Shown: positions 23,228 through 35,770, counted from the stretch's first letter. The stretch is DNA of 64,000 nt from Excoecaria cochinchinensis (GCA_947683425.1 CANTUQ010000159.1:7082001-7146000); one strand, 5' to 3'. Made by a program: numbers and translations. The notes: generated from the sequence alone by a model not told the origin.

Positions 23228-24221
23228 GGCATCTCATCTCTCTTAGAGATATTACCTACTCTTTGGCATCTATCACAGGTTTTCACAAAGAATTTATCTT
23301 TAAACATAGTAGGCCAATAAAAACCAGAGGATAGAATTTTCGATACCATTTTATTTGGCCCATGGTGTCCACCAGCTTCCCCGCTATGACATGCCTTGAT
23401 GATCTCACCCTTCTCTTAATCTGAGACACACCTTCTGAGCACTTGGTTAGGACATAGTCAAAACAAATACGGGTCATCCCAAATATAGTGTTGGGCATCT
23501 GCTTTCAGCTTCTTCCTTTGCTGCCATTTGAAGTCCTTTGGCATAAATCCTCCTACAAGAAAATTAGCCACATTAGCAAACCAAGGAACAGAAAATTCAC
23601 TTGCAAATAAAGCACAAATATGTTCATCAGGGAATAAATCTAAAATTTCCCCTTTTTCAATTTGATCGCTCTCCAATCTCGACAAATGATCAGCTACGAA
23701 ATTCTCTGCCCCCTTCTTATCTTTGATTTCCAAGTTAAGCTCTTGCAATAGGAGCACCCATCTAATCAATCTCGGCTTGGATTCCTTCTTGGCAAACAAA
23801 TATCTCAAAGCTGCATGGTTTGACCACACCATAATTTTTGCACCGAGCAAATACGACTTGAACTTCTCAAAAGCATACACGATTGCAAGAAGCTCTTTCT
23901 CAATGGTGGTATAATTAACCTGTGCCCCTGTCAAGGTGTGACTGGCATAATAAACTGTACAAAATACCCTATCCCGCCGCTGTCCAAGCACTGCCCCAAC
24001 TGCAAAGTCACTAGCATCACACATTAATTCAAACGGGCAAATTCCAATCCGGAGATAAAATCACCGAGGCTGAAATGAGCCGTTGTTTCAAAGTCTCAAA
24101 AGCTAGCATGCACTCACTATCAAAATTAAAAGGAGCATCTTTAATGAGCAAATTGGACAAGGATTTAGTAATTTTCGAAAAATCTTTGATAAAACGGCGG
24201 TAAAACCCTGCATGTCCTAAG
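23228..24221 (-). pseudogene. A0 RNase H and integrase zinc-binding region
   Basis: The minus strand has an RNase H frame (24024-23458) with CDASDFAVGAVLGQ and WSNHAAL, where A1 has WSDHAAL, so an active-site Asp appears changed to Asn. It runs on through the linker (FPDEHICALFASEF) that is broken by stops in A1. The integrase zinc region follows to 23228. It is interrupted by H and G. Confidence 0.8.
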
Positions 24222-26837
24222 TGTCACACCCCAATTGCCCCCTAGTAGTATGAGTCTATTTGTGTGTGTGCATGCATTGTGTGTTTTGGGCATGTCATAA
24301 GGGTATTTCGGTAAAAATGCATGTTTTAATGATTTTGTTAGCATGTGGATGCATCTAGGTTATTAGGGTGTGAATTGGTTGGGTTAAGTTTGGGTGTGCA
24401 TGAGTGTACCATTGTAGGGTGTGAATAGTGGAGTTAGGGTTGTGTGCTTTACTCACACATTAGTAGGGTGTTTTAAGTTGAGAGTGCATTATGTGTGAGT
24501 AGTGTATGCTTGTTGAGTGTGAGTGGTTAAGTTCCACCAATCTTAGGATGACACGTGGCTAGGGTTTTTAGAAATGGGTGTAAAAAGAAAGAGAAAGAAG
24601 GGCAGCCACTCCTACTGCCTCTCGCCCCGTTTTCTCTTCTTCATTACTCCTTCTTCCTCTTTTCCCTTCCCCTTTATGTCCTGGTATTTGATTTAAGTGA
24701 TTTGTGGTGGAATTTGATCGCTCCTCAACCTCCGTGAAGTAAAGTTTTCCACATTTTTATCATTTTCTTCACACTGTTCATTTTCTTCTTTGAATTTCTA
24801 GATTGGGTTTTGATTTAGGGTTTTTGTTTGGGTGTTCTTGGTGTGTCGGCTGTTAGTTGAGCCTCCCCGTGACCCGAAAGGCAAAGAGAAAGCTGGAAGT
24901 AGTGGAACCAAGTGATTGAAGCTAGGATTACAGGTTTGGGAATTTTTGCATTTTTGTGTTTATGCTGTGGTTGAATGATTTGTGGTAATTTGATGATCGT
25001 TGCAATGCATGCTGGAAGTAATGTAATGTGTTTTAGTTAATTTAAGTTTCAAATCAAAAGAATGGATTAGTGTTTTGGGTTTACTGTGACGTTCTGGGTT
25101 GCTGCGATTGGAATTTGCTTTTGTTCAAATGTGATCTAATTGTGTTAAGGGTGTTAAAAGTTGTGTCTCTGCATTGCTGGTGGTGAGGAAAGTAGCGATC
25201 TGAGGTAAGTGATTTTTGAAGAAATGTGTTTTAACGTTCTTGGCAAGTTTAGGAACTAGGGATATCTGCAGAGTTCCTGTAGTTGCAAAGTGCAAAAAAT
25301 AAATCAGTCCAAGTCTTGATCGGCCTACCATCTTCCGATCGGAAATGCCTTGAGTGCGTCACGCTCAGCTATCGATCAAAAGATGGGAAGTTCCGATCGG
25401 GAGAGTGGATCTCGGCACTCATGACCCTAGCTTTTCCTCCCCGATCGGCTGTGTGGGGATAGACCAATCACGAGTAGTGATGCCAAGTCACGACTCGTGA
25501 CCAGCCAGAGTGGTGATGGCCAGTCATGAGTGGTGATGGCCAATCACGACTCGTGACCAGCCAAGAGGCCAATCACGAGTGGTGATGGCCAGTCACGCCT
25601 CGTGACCAGCCAAGAAGCCAGTCACGAGTGGTGATGGCCAGTCATGCCTCGTGACCAGCCACAGGCAAGTCACGAGTAGTGATGACCAGTCACAACTCGT
25701 GACCGGCCAACCTTGTGCGATTGGTCACCTCTGTTCGGCCTATTTTCTGAAAGTGCCCAGTTTTAACTAAAAATTAATTTCGTACCCCTTCTAAATGGAC
25801 TTCTACTACTGTATGATACATGTCATGCTTTTATATGCTTTTATATGAGTAATACCATGATTTTTCAGATGAATTGTATGCTGTACTTTGAAATATGATT
25901 TGTATTATACATGACCTGCGAGAGTCAATCTAGTGGATAGTTAGGCATGCCTAATAGAGTCTCTTAGCTGCAGCCCTCAGTTCTGTCTGGACCCCGATCA
26001 GGTCCCCATTTGGTTCCTCGCGAACCCCTTATGCATTTTGGATGCGATAAAAATAAAATGGTTTCTGATTCGTACCCGTAAGGTACGCTATGAGTTCGAT
26101 TCATGCCCATAAGGTACGCTGTGCGTTTACTCGTTATCCACTATTGTGAGTCAGCAGGTGCTCTTTTTGTTTGTTCCGCTTTGATATGTTTACAAGAATA
26201 TGGTATTCGGATGCGTATAATGATAAGTATGAGAAATCAACTAAAGTGTAAGTGAATGTGGATGTGAACTTCTAAATGCGTGTCTTTATTATGCAAGTAT
26301 GATTATATAGCTGATATCATTATTCGCATTGGTCATATTGTATGTGTATGGCATAGATGACCATTGTGAATGGTCGTCCACTCTTTCGTTGTGTGTTTCC
26401 CCACTAAGCGTTTATCGCTTTGCACGATGTTTTATCTGTGCAGGTACGGAGGATGATGTTCTTTCGGCAGAGTCGTCGCCAGTCTAGCCAACACAGAGGG
26501 ATTAGTGTTAGGGCTTCATTTTTGATAGCATGACTGATTCTTTTGTATCAGAACTCTCTTTATACCATTATTTTATAAAGCTTCCGCATTTACATACTTT
26601 GGGATATATAATTATTTTACTCTGACTTTTGATCAGAACATTTTTGTAACAAATTTTGCTATTGTAATGATGGATCATTCTGATGCTTAGGAAAGTTTTA
26701 ATTTTTTCGTAACGATGTATGGTTATTATATATGTATGTATGCTTTGTATCTGTATATGCTTGGTGACACACCCGGCTCATACGGCTTCTCACTCCTGGA
26801 GGATGGGTACGCCTACGTATGGGTAGGGGGTGTTACA
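24222..26837 (+). repeat. G 5' LTR
   Basis: 2,616 bp, TGTCACACCCC to GGGTGTTACA. A core promoter may lie near 24580 (GTGTAAAAAGAAAG, then a CT-rich leader), which is inference. The palindrome array is about 700 bp or more further in, at 25317-25702. Confidence 0.9.
25317..25702 (+). repeat. Paired palindrome array in the G 5' LTR
   Basis: First several CCGATCGG-type dyads (about 25317-25450), then five units, each a TCACGAGTGGTGA-like and a TCACGACTCGTGA-like palindrome with starts 20 bp apart: 25468/25488, 25524/25544, 25573/25593, 25622/25642 and 25670/25690. Unit steps are 56, 49, 49 and 48 bp. Confidence 0.85.
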
Positions 26838-26842
26838 ATTTT

Positions 26843-26855
26843 TGGTATCAGAGCC
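26843..26855 (+). promoter_or_regulatory. G primer binding site (initiator tRNA-Met)
   Basis: TGGTATCAGAGCC, 5 nt after the LTR end, the classic complement of plant initiator tRNA-Met used by Tekay/Del elements. Confidence 0.9.
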
Positions 26856-26957
26856 TTGGTTTAGGCATTTCTGCGTGTTGTTGTTGTGTTGAGGTGCATA
26901 GATGTGTATATGTCTAGATCTGTGTTGGCTAACATGATTGTCTTCTCGTTGTTTTAG

Positions 26958-28652
26958 ATGGCTTCTAACTCTGTTCGTGGATCACTTGAGGAGTCTGCCA
27001 AGAGTGTGAACCCTTAAGTTGTGGATCCTTCGATTTCTGTGTCGGCTCAACATGCTAGGGTCCAGCCAGAGCCCGCTGCCATACCTTTTGAAGCTATGTT
27101 CAGGCTATCACAGGACATGGCTAGGGTCTTGGAGAGAGTGACTGCTCCTAGAGCCCCTATAGAGAACTTGAGAAGGGCTGGTGTTGAAGACTTCTATGGC
27201 ACAAGGTTGGATGAGTCAAAGTTGGCTGAGAAATTGGTAGACAAAGTGAAGCATGCTTTGAGAGAAGTCTGGTGTCCTCCTGACCAGCAGGCGGAGTGTG
27301 CAGTGACTTTGCTGTAAGGGTCCGCTTATGAATGGTGGGAATTGGTTTGTAGGCATCCTCAGCTACCTGATCCGATTACTTGGGATTTCTTTGAGGGAGA
27401 GTTCACGAAGAAGTACATAACTCAAACCTATAAGGATGCTAGATGGGCACAGTTCCTGAGCTTGAAACAGAGGGCTTTGTCGGTTTCAGAGTTTAAGAAA
27501 GAGTTCAACCGGTTGTCTAGGTATGCTCCAGAAGGCATTATGACTGATGAGTTCAGGTGCCGTCATTTTGACGCAGGGTTGAATAAGTCTTTGAGGGTTA
27601 TACTGATTTCCCTGATGAGCACACCAGGGGTGAATTACTACCAGATAGTAGATGCTGCTATGAGGGCAGAGAGATCAAAATCTGTGCTGAGAGAGAGGGC
27701 TCAGAGGAGGAACCCTTCTCATGGAGGATCTTCTTCTTCATCCTCGGGTAAGAGATCGAGGAACCCGCAGGATGAGTCATCATCTGGTCCAGCCACTAGA
27801 GGTAGAAGGCAGGGCTCAGGTAGGGTATCTAGTTCTGGTAGAGGTGATTCGGGTTCTATGACAGAAGTGTTACCTGAGTGCGCACACTGTGGCAAGCCCC
27901 ACAGGGGTGAGTGTAGGTGGCTCACTGGTGGGTGTTTCCGTTGCGGGAGCACCGAGCACTTTTTGGCCAACTGTCCGAGATCGTACGAAGCTTCAGGGGA
28001 TCGGAGGGAGACCAGTAGAGTTGGTTCGAATGCCACACAGGCTACTCACGGTAGAGGTCGAGGCGACCGACCTAGAGAGGGAGCTGCATCAGAATCTGTT
28101 GAGCGTCAGTTACTAGTCGCAGCTAGAGCTTATGCTATGAGAGCCGGAGAGGAGCAGGATGCCCCTGATGTTATTGCTGGTAAGTTCCTACTCCATGACA
28201 CTGAATTGTATGCTCTAATTGACCCTGGTTCCACACACTCATACTTGTGCACAGATAAGATTGTTGATAAGTTGCATATAGTTGATCAGTTAGATTATGA
28301 GATATGTGTGACCAGTCCATTAGGGCATAGTGTCAGTGTGAGTGGAGTCCATAAGAATTGTCCTTTGTTAGTTGAGGGAGTTGTGTTTCCAGTGGATTTG
28401 ATTGAGTTGCCTTTCAAAGAGTTTGATCCGATTCTAGGTATGGACTGGTTGGGTAAGCACCGGGCTATAGTTGATTGCCATAGGAAGACGGTGGTGCTTC
28501 GAGATAAGGATCGGTCTTCTGTATTTGTTAAAGGTCTGGGGGCTAGTTCTTTGAACAATGTAATTTCAGCTATGCAAGCTAAGAGGTTCATTAGGAAGGG
28601 TTGTGAGGCCTTCCTAGTGGTTGTGTTGGATTCCAAGAGGGATCAATTTTAG
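26958..28652 (+). pseudogene. G gag and protease (broken)
   Basis: ATG 26958 (MASNSVRGS), stop TAA at 27015-27017, read on to TAA near 27317, then an open stretch to TAG 28650-28652, all in one frame. It contains a capsid-like region, a Ser/Arg-rich linker, a zinc knuckle (CFRCGSTEHFLANC) and an aspartic protease with LIDPGSTHSYL and later ILGMDWL. The early Leu and Pro contexts suggest single-base nonsense changes. The product would have been the capsid and protease part of the polyprotein. Confidence 0.85.
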
Positions 28653-29887
28653 ATTGAGGACATCCCGGTTGTGCGGGAGTTTAGTGATGTGTTTTAGAGT
28701 GAATTGCCGAGTTTGCCTCCTGAGAGAGAAGTTGAGTTGTCCATAGAGATTATGCCGGGTACCACTCCCATATCGAAAGCACCTTATCGGATGGCCCTTG
28801 TAGAGTTGAGAGAACTCAAAACTCAGCTATAAGAGCTATTGGATAAGGGGTTTATTAGACCCAGCATATCTCCATGGGGTCTCCTGTTTTGTTTGTTAAG
28901 AAGAAGGATGGGTCCTTGCGAATATGTATTGATTATAGGCAAATTAACAAGGTCACAATGAAGAATAAGTATCCTTTGCCTAGGATTGAGGATTTTTTTG
29001 ATCAGCTTAGAGGTGCAGGTGTTTTCTCAAAGATTGATCTCCGGTCAGGGTATTACCAGCTTCGGGTTAAGGATGAGCATGTGGTTAAGACTGCATTTCG
29101 GACTCGGTATGGCCACTATGAGTTCCTTGTGATGCCGTTTGGTTTGACCAATGCTCCAGCGGCATTCATGGATTTGATGAACAGAGTATTTAGGCCATAC
29201 TTAGATCGGTTTGTAGTGGTGTTTATGGATGACATCTTGGTGTATTCGAAGAATGAGAGTGAGCATGAAGAACATCTCCGGTTGGTTTTGCAAGTATTGA
29301 GAGAGCATCGGTTGTTTGCTAAGCTTAGCAAGTGCGACTTTTGGCTTCGGAAAGTGTCATTTCTAGGTCACATTATTTCGGCTAGAGGTATTCAGGTGGA
29401 TCCGGCCAAGATTGAGGCGATAGTTGATTGGAAAGCGCCTAGGAATGTCCAGGAAGTGAGGAGTTTTTTGGGTTTACCGGGTTACTACCATCGATTTGTT
29501 AAGGGTTTTTTAGTGATTGCTGCTCCGATGACAAGGTTGTTAAGAAAAGGCGTCAGGTTTGAGTTGTCGGATAAGTGTTAGGCTTATTTTGAACGGCTGA
29601 AGCAGCTGCTAGTCGAGGCTCCTATACTTACTCAACCCATCTCGAGTAAAGAGTTTGTCATGTATAGTGATGCATCGGGTGTCGGTCTTGGGTGTGTACT
29701 GATGCAGGAAGGTAAGGTTGTGGCTTATGCTTCTCGACAGTTGAAGCCACATGAGAGGAATTATCCGACGCATGATTTAGAGTTAGCGGCTGTGATTTTT
29801 GCTTTGAAGATTTGGCGCCATTATCTGTATGGGGAAAAGTGTAGAATCTTTACGGACCATAAGAGTTTGAAGTATTTCCTCACGTAG
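28653..29887 (+). pseudogene. G reverse transcriptase and RNase H (broken)
   Basis: The frame continues from gag with TAG codons near 28690 and 28830. A one-base loss near 28876 shifts it to 28874-29581, which holds the RT core (CIDYRQINKV, MPFGLTNAPAAFM, VFMDDILVYSK). A TAG near 29579 precedes the RNase H (YSDASGVGLGCVL, TDHKSLKYF). The sequence type is chromovirus. Confidence 0.85.
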
Positions 29888-31587
29888 AAGGAGTTGAACA
29901 TGAGGCAGCACCATTGTCTTGAGTTGTTTAAGGACTACGACTGCATTGTGGATTAGCATCAGGGTAAGGCCAATGTAGTCGCTGATGCTTTGAGTCGGAA
30001 GTTGGTTTCAGCCTTGTTCTTGAGACTGTTTAGATGGAGGTTTGATTCAGACAGAGCTTTGGTTGCTCAATTGAGAGTGAAACCTTCTTTGAGATAGAGG
30101 ATTATGGATGCTCAGAGGGATGATGAGAGGCTACAGCAGATTGTGCAGGAGGTTAGTTCAGGTAAGTAGCCCGACTTCTCAGTTTTGGATGGAGTGTTGA
30201 TGTATAGGAACCGCTTGTGTGTACCGAAAAATGAGGAGTTGAGGAGACAGCTTATGAGTGAGGTGCATAGTACGATTTTTACTATGCATCCTAGCAGTGA
30301 AAAGATGTATCAGGACATGAAGCAATTTTATTGGTGGTCCGGTACGAAGAGGGATATTGTGGATTTTGTGTCCAAGTGCTTGACATGTCAGCAGGTAAAA
30401 GCTGAGCATCAAGTTCCTTCGGGATTGCTCACGCCTTTGTCCGTTCCCGGGTGGAAATAGGATGACATTGCTATGGATTTCGTTTCTGGTTTGCCGTTAA
30501 CACAGAGGAAGCATGATTTTGCATGGTTAATTGTGGACAGGCTTACGAAGTCAGCTCACTTCTTGCCTGTGAGAGTGGACTATTCGATGGACAAGTTAGC
30601 CAGTATCTATGTGGATGAGATAGTCGGTTGCATGGAGTGTCGTTATCCATAGTATCAGATCGGGACCCAAGGTTCACTTCGAAGTTTTGGAAAGGGTTGC
30701 AGAGAGCTTTGGGTACCAAGTTAAACTTCAGTACGGCATTCCATTCTCAGACAGATGGTCAGTCAGAGCAAGTCTTTCAAATTTTGGAGGATAAGTTGAG
30801 GGCATGTGCTTTGGATTTTTCGGGTAGTAGGGACAGATATGTGTCGCTTATGGAGTTTGCCTACAATAATAGCTATCAGTCGAGCATCGGTATGGTACCG
30901 TATGAAGCTTTATATGGTCGGCAGTGTAGGACTCTGGTTTGTTGGACCGAGCTATCCGAGCGTTTAGTTATTGGGCAAGAGTTGGTTAGGGATACCGAGG
31001 AAAAGATCAGAGTTGTGCAGCGAAATTTGAAGGCGGCCAAGGATCGACAAAAGTCTTATGCCAACTTGAAGAGGAAAGATGTGCAGTTTGAGGTCAGGGA
31101 CAAAGTTTTCCTTAAGGTTTCGCCTTGGAGGAAAGTGCTTAGGTTTGGTAAGAAAGGCAAGCTTAGTCCTCGCTTCATTGGTCCTTATGAGATTTTGGCT
31201 AAGGTTGGTCCGGTAGCCTATAGATTGGCTCTACCGATGGAGTTGCCGAAGTTGCACGATGTGTTCCATGTTTCGATGCTTCGTCGGTACAGGTTAGATC
31301 CATCACATGTTCTCTCGGTTCAGTATGTGCAAGTGCAGCCAGATTTTTCTTATGATGAAGAACCAAGAGCCATTCTAGCTCGAGAGGTAAGACAGTTGAG
31401 GAGTAAGCAGATTCCGTTGGTTAAAGTGTTATGGAACCATCATGGAGTCGAGGAAGCGACTTGGGAAACAGAAGAGTCGATGAGAGCTCAGTATCCGCAT
31501 TTGTTCAGTTTAGATGAGAATTTCGAGGACGAAATTCTTGTTAGTAGGGGAGAGTTGTCACACCCCAATTTCCCCCTAGTAGTATGA
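29888..31587 (+). pseudogene. G integrase with chromodomain (broken)
   Basis: Zinc-binding HHCC (HSTIFTMHP, CLTCQQ) near 30258-30400, then a stop at the core start, then MDFVSGLP, VSDRDPRF and DGQSEQVF as the D, D and E elements. The last open part (30628-31587) ends with a chromodomain-like segment (near 31380-31500, VLWNHHGVEEATWE), typical of Tekay/Del chromoviruses, which target heterochromatin. The stop codon lies inside the 3' LTR, about 30 bp past its edge. Confidence 0.85.
31546..31555 (+). promoter_or_regulatory. G polypurine tract
   Basis: AGGGGAGAGT directly before the 3' LTR, inside the end of the pol frame. Confidence 0.75.
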
Positions 31588-32807
31588 GCCTATTTGTGTG
31601 TGTGCATGCATTGTGTATTTTGGGCATGTCATAAGGGTATTTCGGTAAAAATGCATGTTTTAATGATTTTGTTAGCATGTGGATGCATGTAGGTTATTAG
31701 GGTGTGAATTGGTTGGGTTAAGTTTGGGTGTGCATGAGTGTACCATTGTAGGGTGTGAATAGTAGAGTTAGGGTTGTGTGCTTTACTCACACATTAGTAG
31801 GGTGTTTTAAGTTGAGAGTGCATTGTGTGTGAGTAGTGTATGCTTGTTGAGTGTGAGTGGTCAAGTTCCACCAATCTTAGGATGACACGTGGCTTTGGAA
31901 ATGGGTGTAAAAAGAAAGAGAAAGAAGGGCAGCCACTCCTACTGCCTCTCGCCCCGTTTTCTCTTCTTCATTACTCCTTCTTCCTCTTTTCCCTTCCCCT
32001 TTGTGTCCTGGTATTTGATTCAAGTGATTTGTGGTGGAATTTGATCGCTCCTCAACCTCCGCGAGGTAAAGTTTTCCACATGTTTATCATTTTCTTCACA
32101 CTGTTCATTTTCTTCTTTGCATTTCTAGATTGGGTTTTGATTTAGGGTTTTTGTTTGGGTGTTCTTGGTTTGTTGACTGTTAGTTGAGCCTCGACGTGAC
32201 CCGAAAGGCAAAGAGAAAGCTGCAAGTAGTGGAACCAAGTGATTGAAGCTAGGATTATAGGTTTGGGAATTTCTGCATTTTTGTGTTTATGCTGTGGTTG
32301 AATGATTTGTGGTAATTTGATGATCGTTCCGATGCATGCTGGAAGTAATGTAATGTGTTTTAGTTGATTTAAGTTTAAAATCAAAAGAATGGATTAGTGT
32401 TTTGGGTTTACTGTGACGTTCTGGGTTGCTGCAATAGGAATTTGCTTTTGTTCAAATGTGATCTAATTGTGTTAAGGGTGTTAAAAATTGTGCCTGTGCA
32501 TTGCTGGTGGCGAGGAAAGTAGCGATCTGAGGTAAGTGATTTTTGAAGAAATGTGTTTTAACGTTCTGGGCAAGTTTAGGAACTAGGGATATCTGCATAG
32601 TTCCTGTAGTTGCAAACTGCAGAAAATAGTCCAAGTCTCGATCGGCCTACCATCTTCCGATTGAAAATGCCTTGAGTGCATCACGCTCGGCTATCGATCA
32701 AAAGATGGGAAGTTCCCATCGGGAGAGTGGATTTCGGCACTCGTGACCCTAGCTTTTCCTCCCCGATCGGCTGTGTGGGCAGAGACCAGTCATGAGTAGT
32801 GATGGCC
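31556..32807 (+). repeat. G 3' LTR, truncated
   Basis: Matches the first half of the 5' LTR and stops after the first palindrome of the array (TCATGAGTAGTGATGGCC), where A0 sequence resumes. About 1.4 kb of LTR is missing. Confidence 0.9.
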
Positions 32808-33234
32808 CTTAACACTAGTCGGCGGTGGCAACTTTTCTATCACCTCTACTTTGGCCTTATCGACCTCTATCCCTTTCACAAAAATTTTGTGCCCAAGCAC
32901 AATGCCTTCTCTCACCATAAAGTGGCATTTTTCCCAATTCAAAACTAGGTCGGTCTTTTCACACCTCCGTAACACTAAATCGAGATGCTCTAAACAACTC
33001 TCAAAATTAGCCCCATATATAGTGAAATCGTCCATGAATACCTCCATAAATTTCTCTATGAAGTCATGAAATATAGCCATCATACACCGCTGAAACGTAA
33101 CCAGTGCATTACATAATCCAAAAGGCATTCTCCTATAGGCGAATGTGCCATAAGGGCAGGTAAAGGTTGTTTTCTCTTGATCTTTAGGGGCTATGCGAAT
33201 TTGCAAATATCCCGAGTACGCATCTAAAAAATAG
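32805..33234 (-). pseudogene. A0 reverse transcriptase fragment
   Basis: The minus strand gives SGYLQIRIAP, YRRMPFGLCNALVTF and VFMDDFTIYGAN, collinear with A1 RT. It is cut by G on the left and by the LTR of E on the right (after AATAG, 33230-33234, the probable left half of the E target duplication). Confidence 0.85.
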
Positions 33235-35246
33235 TGTGACGCGCGCCGGATCCCCATGCGCCGCCCGTTCGACCGCCCGCACGTGGGCGACCGGGGCATT
33301 TGCGGGTCCGTTGGCAGCTTGCGATAAATCGCAAGTGCGTCTATGTTGGGCAACAAGGAGGTATCATGGAGTCGCCACCCAATAGAACATTGGGAAAGTT
33401 TCTCTCGCCTCGGAGAGCCTAAGACTTGCGCATTTTATCCATATTGGGCCATGAGGCCTAGGATTAGCGCTAAAGCCTCGTGACCCAAGAAGTATTTTGG
33501 AGGATAACCTCTAACCTCTCGAGCCCAAAGACCAGAGCTGGGTCCGGGATTTCTCATCTATTTCTACCTCAATTAGTTTATGATCAAATTTTAAAGTCAT
33601 TAGTTCGCTCTCTCTCCACGCTATGCAGTTTGATTAAAGAGGCGCATTTATTCACATCTTGAAAGCAATAAATGATCAGATAGATAATAAAGCAACGAAT
33701 TACAATAATACAAGGAGCGGAATACAACTCCCTTTTGTAAATGTGCGAGGCATACATAAATCAGGGTATTGCTTATTCTTGAGGACTTTGGTCCTCGCAT
33801 GCACCATGATCAAAATGGGATATTTAGTTTGTGATGATCTTTATTGGATAAAAATAGGGCATTGGACACTTTTGCATTTTATACAAAACTCACTTTTATT
33901 TGAGTACAAATCGTTGGTCTATTTTTACATTCAACGGGATAAAAGAGCTTATTCATATACATAAAATAATCAATGAATGAATAGGCGAGAGAAATAAATC
34001 AAGAGGTTTAAGAAAACTAAACCGGACGAAATCCCCCACGCATGGTAGGCGGCTGCTCAAGCTCGGGATTATCCAAGAGATCCAATATACACTCACAGAA
34101 AGTTAAGAGATGTTAATAAGAAATTAAAGAGACTGGATAGAGATGAAAAATGATTAAAAATGGAGACAGAACCCACCGACGGCCTTTCCTGGTTGACCAA
34201 CGGGCGTCCGTTTGGTAATTCGATATGCCCGTTTGTCACTCAAAAAGGGCGTCTGTAGGTGGGTGACCGACGGGCATCGGTCATGAAGATGACCCGTCGG
34301 TCACCTCTGTCTCCGGAAAATAGAAAGGAAAAAAAGGGCCTTTCGAGGTCAAAAAGCAAGTTTTATCCAAGAAGGAGATGAGGGAGTCAAAATGAAAGAA
34401 AGTAGTGACAGGTATTCAAAAATTTCACAGAATGAATAAATAAATAAATATATGAATTAAATATGAGATGAAAATGGAGAGAAAATCCGGAATATTTACC
34501 CTCAGATAATCACTTAAGGTAAGATCTTGGTGTCGGTTAGATCCCCGCGCGTTCCACGAGAAACAAAAATGAAAGATTAGAGGGAGAAAATGAGATATTT
34601 CACCTTCAATCCTTCAGAAAATCGATTTTGGAGTCAAAATCTAAAGAAAACTAATTAGCTTTTAGTTCCTTTGATTGATTTGATCCTTGATTCAATAAAG
34701 TTCTTTAGAAAAAAGTGTTTTTGGAAGAGAGAGAAAACGTGCTTGAATTTTGGCAGAGTTTCCTCTTCTGAAAAATTTTCCAACCTTTTCAAATGAAAAT
34801 CCGGACCTTATATAGCCAGACACGACCGACGGGCGTCGGTGTATGGGGGCGGGCGTCGGAAGAATCCTACTGACACAAGGACACTTCCGACGGCCCTACC
34901 ACATCCACCGACGGGCGTCGGAACGGTTGCGTGCTCCGGGAAACCAGGCGGCTCCTGACAGGGGCGGTGACTTTCCGACGGGCGTCGAAAAATACCCTGA
35001 GCCGTCGGTGACTCGGAGCGACGGGCTGCCTCCACAGACGGGCTGGCCGTCTGTGGAGGACAAAAAACCCTTATGACTCGAAAAACTTCCATTTTCTCCC
35101 CCTCTGCCCAGGAATTGTAGAAAAACCTCATTTCTCATGGAACGCGGGACTAAAACCTCCAGATTCAGCCTCTCGTACAGGCTCGAACACTGATTTCATC
35201 ATAGGGTAACCTCTGATCCGGACCACTCCGGGACACGGTGCTTACA
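33235..35246 (-). repeat. E 3' LTR
   Basis: 2,012 bp. On the minus strand it starts TGTAAGCACCGTGTCCC and ends GGCGCGCGTCACA. TATA box CTATATAAGG (complement of 34806-34815). Palindromes flank it: CCGACGGGCGTCGG-type units at 34826-35050 on the upstream side, and related units at about 34170-34310. Confidence 0.85.
34826..35050 (-). repeat. Palindrome cluster of the E LTR
   Basis: CCGACGGGCGTCGG at 34826-34839 and 34908-34921, a near copy at 34975-34987, and half or looped copies between and beyond. They lie immediately upstream (minus strand) of the LTR TATA box. The same ACCGACGGGC motif recurs at the internal promoter of E (55321-55545). Confidence 0.75.
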
Positions 35247-35261
35247 GTTGCCCCCAGTTTT
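35247..35261 (-). promoter_or_regulatory. E polypurine tract
   Basis: The minus strand reads AAAACTGGGGGCAAC directly before the 3' LTR; F has AAAATTGGGGGCAAC in the same place. Confidence 0.8.
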
Positions 35262-35399
35262 GGGGAAACTAGTGCACAAGCGCCTAGATAAGCCAAAACT
35301 CAGAGAAAGGTTGGAAGGGAAGCGTACCTGCGACGGCTTTTCACCTTCCGTGCCTTTTGCCGGGTAGACCTTGTCTCGATCCGCTCGGTGATGCGAAAA

Positions 35400-35770
35400 T
35401 ACTCTCCTCGGTCTTCTCTCGACCTGCAGGTATTTGGTGAGGTGCAGCAGGCTTTGGCCACGGCCTCGATCTGGTGAAGTGCGGTGTGCTCTGACCACAG
35501 CTCCGATTGGTGAGATGCAGCACTCTCCGGCTACAACCTCGATCTGGTGAAGAGCAGTGTTTCTTCAACTGCAGCTTCGATTTATGAGATGCGGTACTCT
35601 TTGACCACAGTCTCGATTGGTGAGATGCAGCACTCTCTGGCTACAATCTCGATCTGGTGAAGTGCAGCACTCTCTGGCTACAATCTCGATCTGGTGAAGT
35701 GCAGCACTCTCTGGCTACAATCTCGATCTGGTGAAGTGCAGTACTCTCTGACTACAGCTTCGATTGGAGT
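35400..35770. repeat. 37-bp tandem repeat in the E 3' non-coding region
   Basis: Units of about 37 bp (GCAGCACTCTCTGGCTACAA and onward), most regular at 35620-35750, diverged at the edges. No gene is seen between 35262 and 36207. Confidence 0.8.

Larger units (their letters stand above)
24222..32807 (+). mobile_element. G: Tekay/Del-type chromovirus, degenerate
   Basis: 5' LTR 24222-26837, primer binding site, gag-pol 26958-31587, polypurine tract, and a 3' LTR (31556-32807) that is truncated inside its palindrome array. At the truncation a short A0 segment is also lost. The shared GCC at 32805-32807 suggests end joining at microhomology. No right target duplication survives. Confidence 0.9.
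618..33234 (-). mobile_element. A0: old Athila-type Ty3/gypsy element in five pieces
   Basis: The pieces 618-3423, 16898-17482, 20409-20617, 23228-24221 and 32805-33234 line up in order with the intact neighbour A1 (3' LTR, accessory region, integrase, RNase H, reverse transcriptase, read on the minus strand). Each gap is exactly one inserted retrotransposon or LTR. The gag end and 5' LTR of A0 would lie beyond position 64000, on the far side of element E. Relative to A1, A0 has lost the stretch holding the accessory coding region and polypurine tract, since its LTR end at 1652 joins sequence equivalent to the accessory intron. A0 is the oldest layer of the nest. Confidence 0.85.

Noticed and set aside
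26843..26855. tRNA gene fragment
   Set aside because: It is only the 13-nt complement of the tRNA end, at the standard primer site after an LTR.
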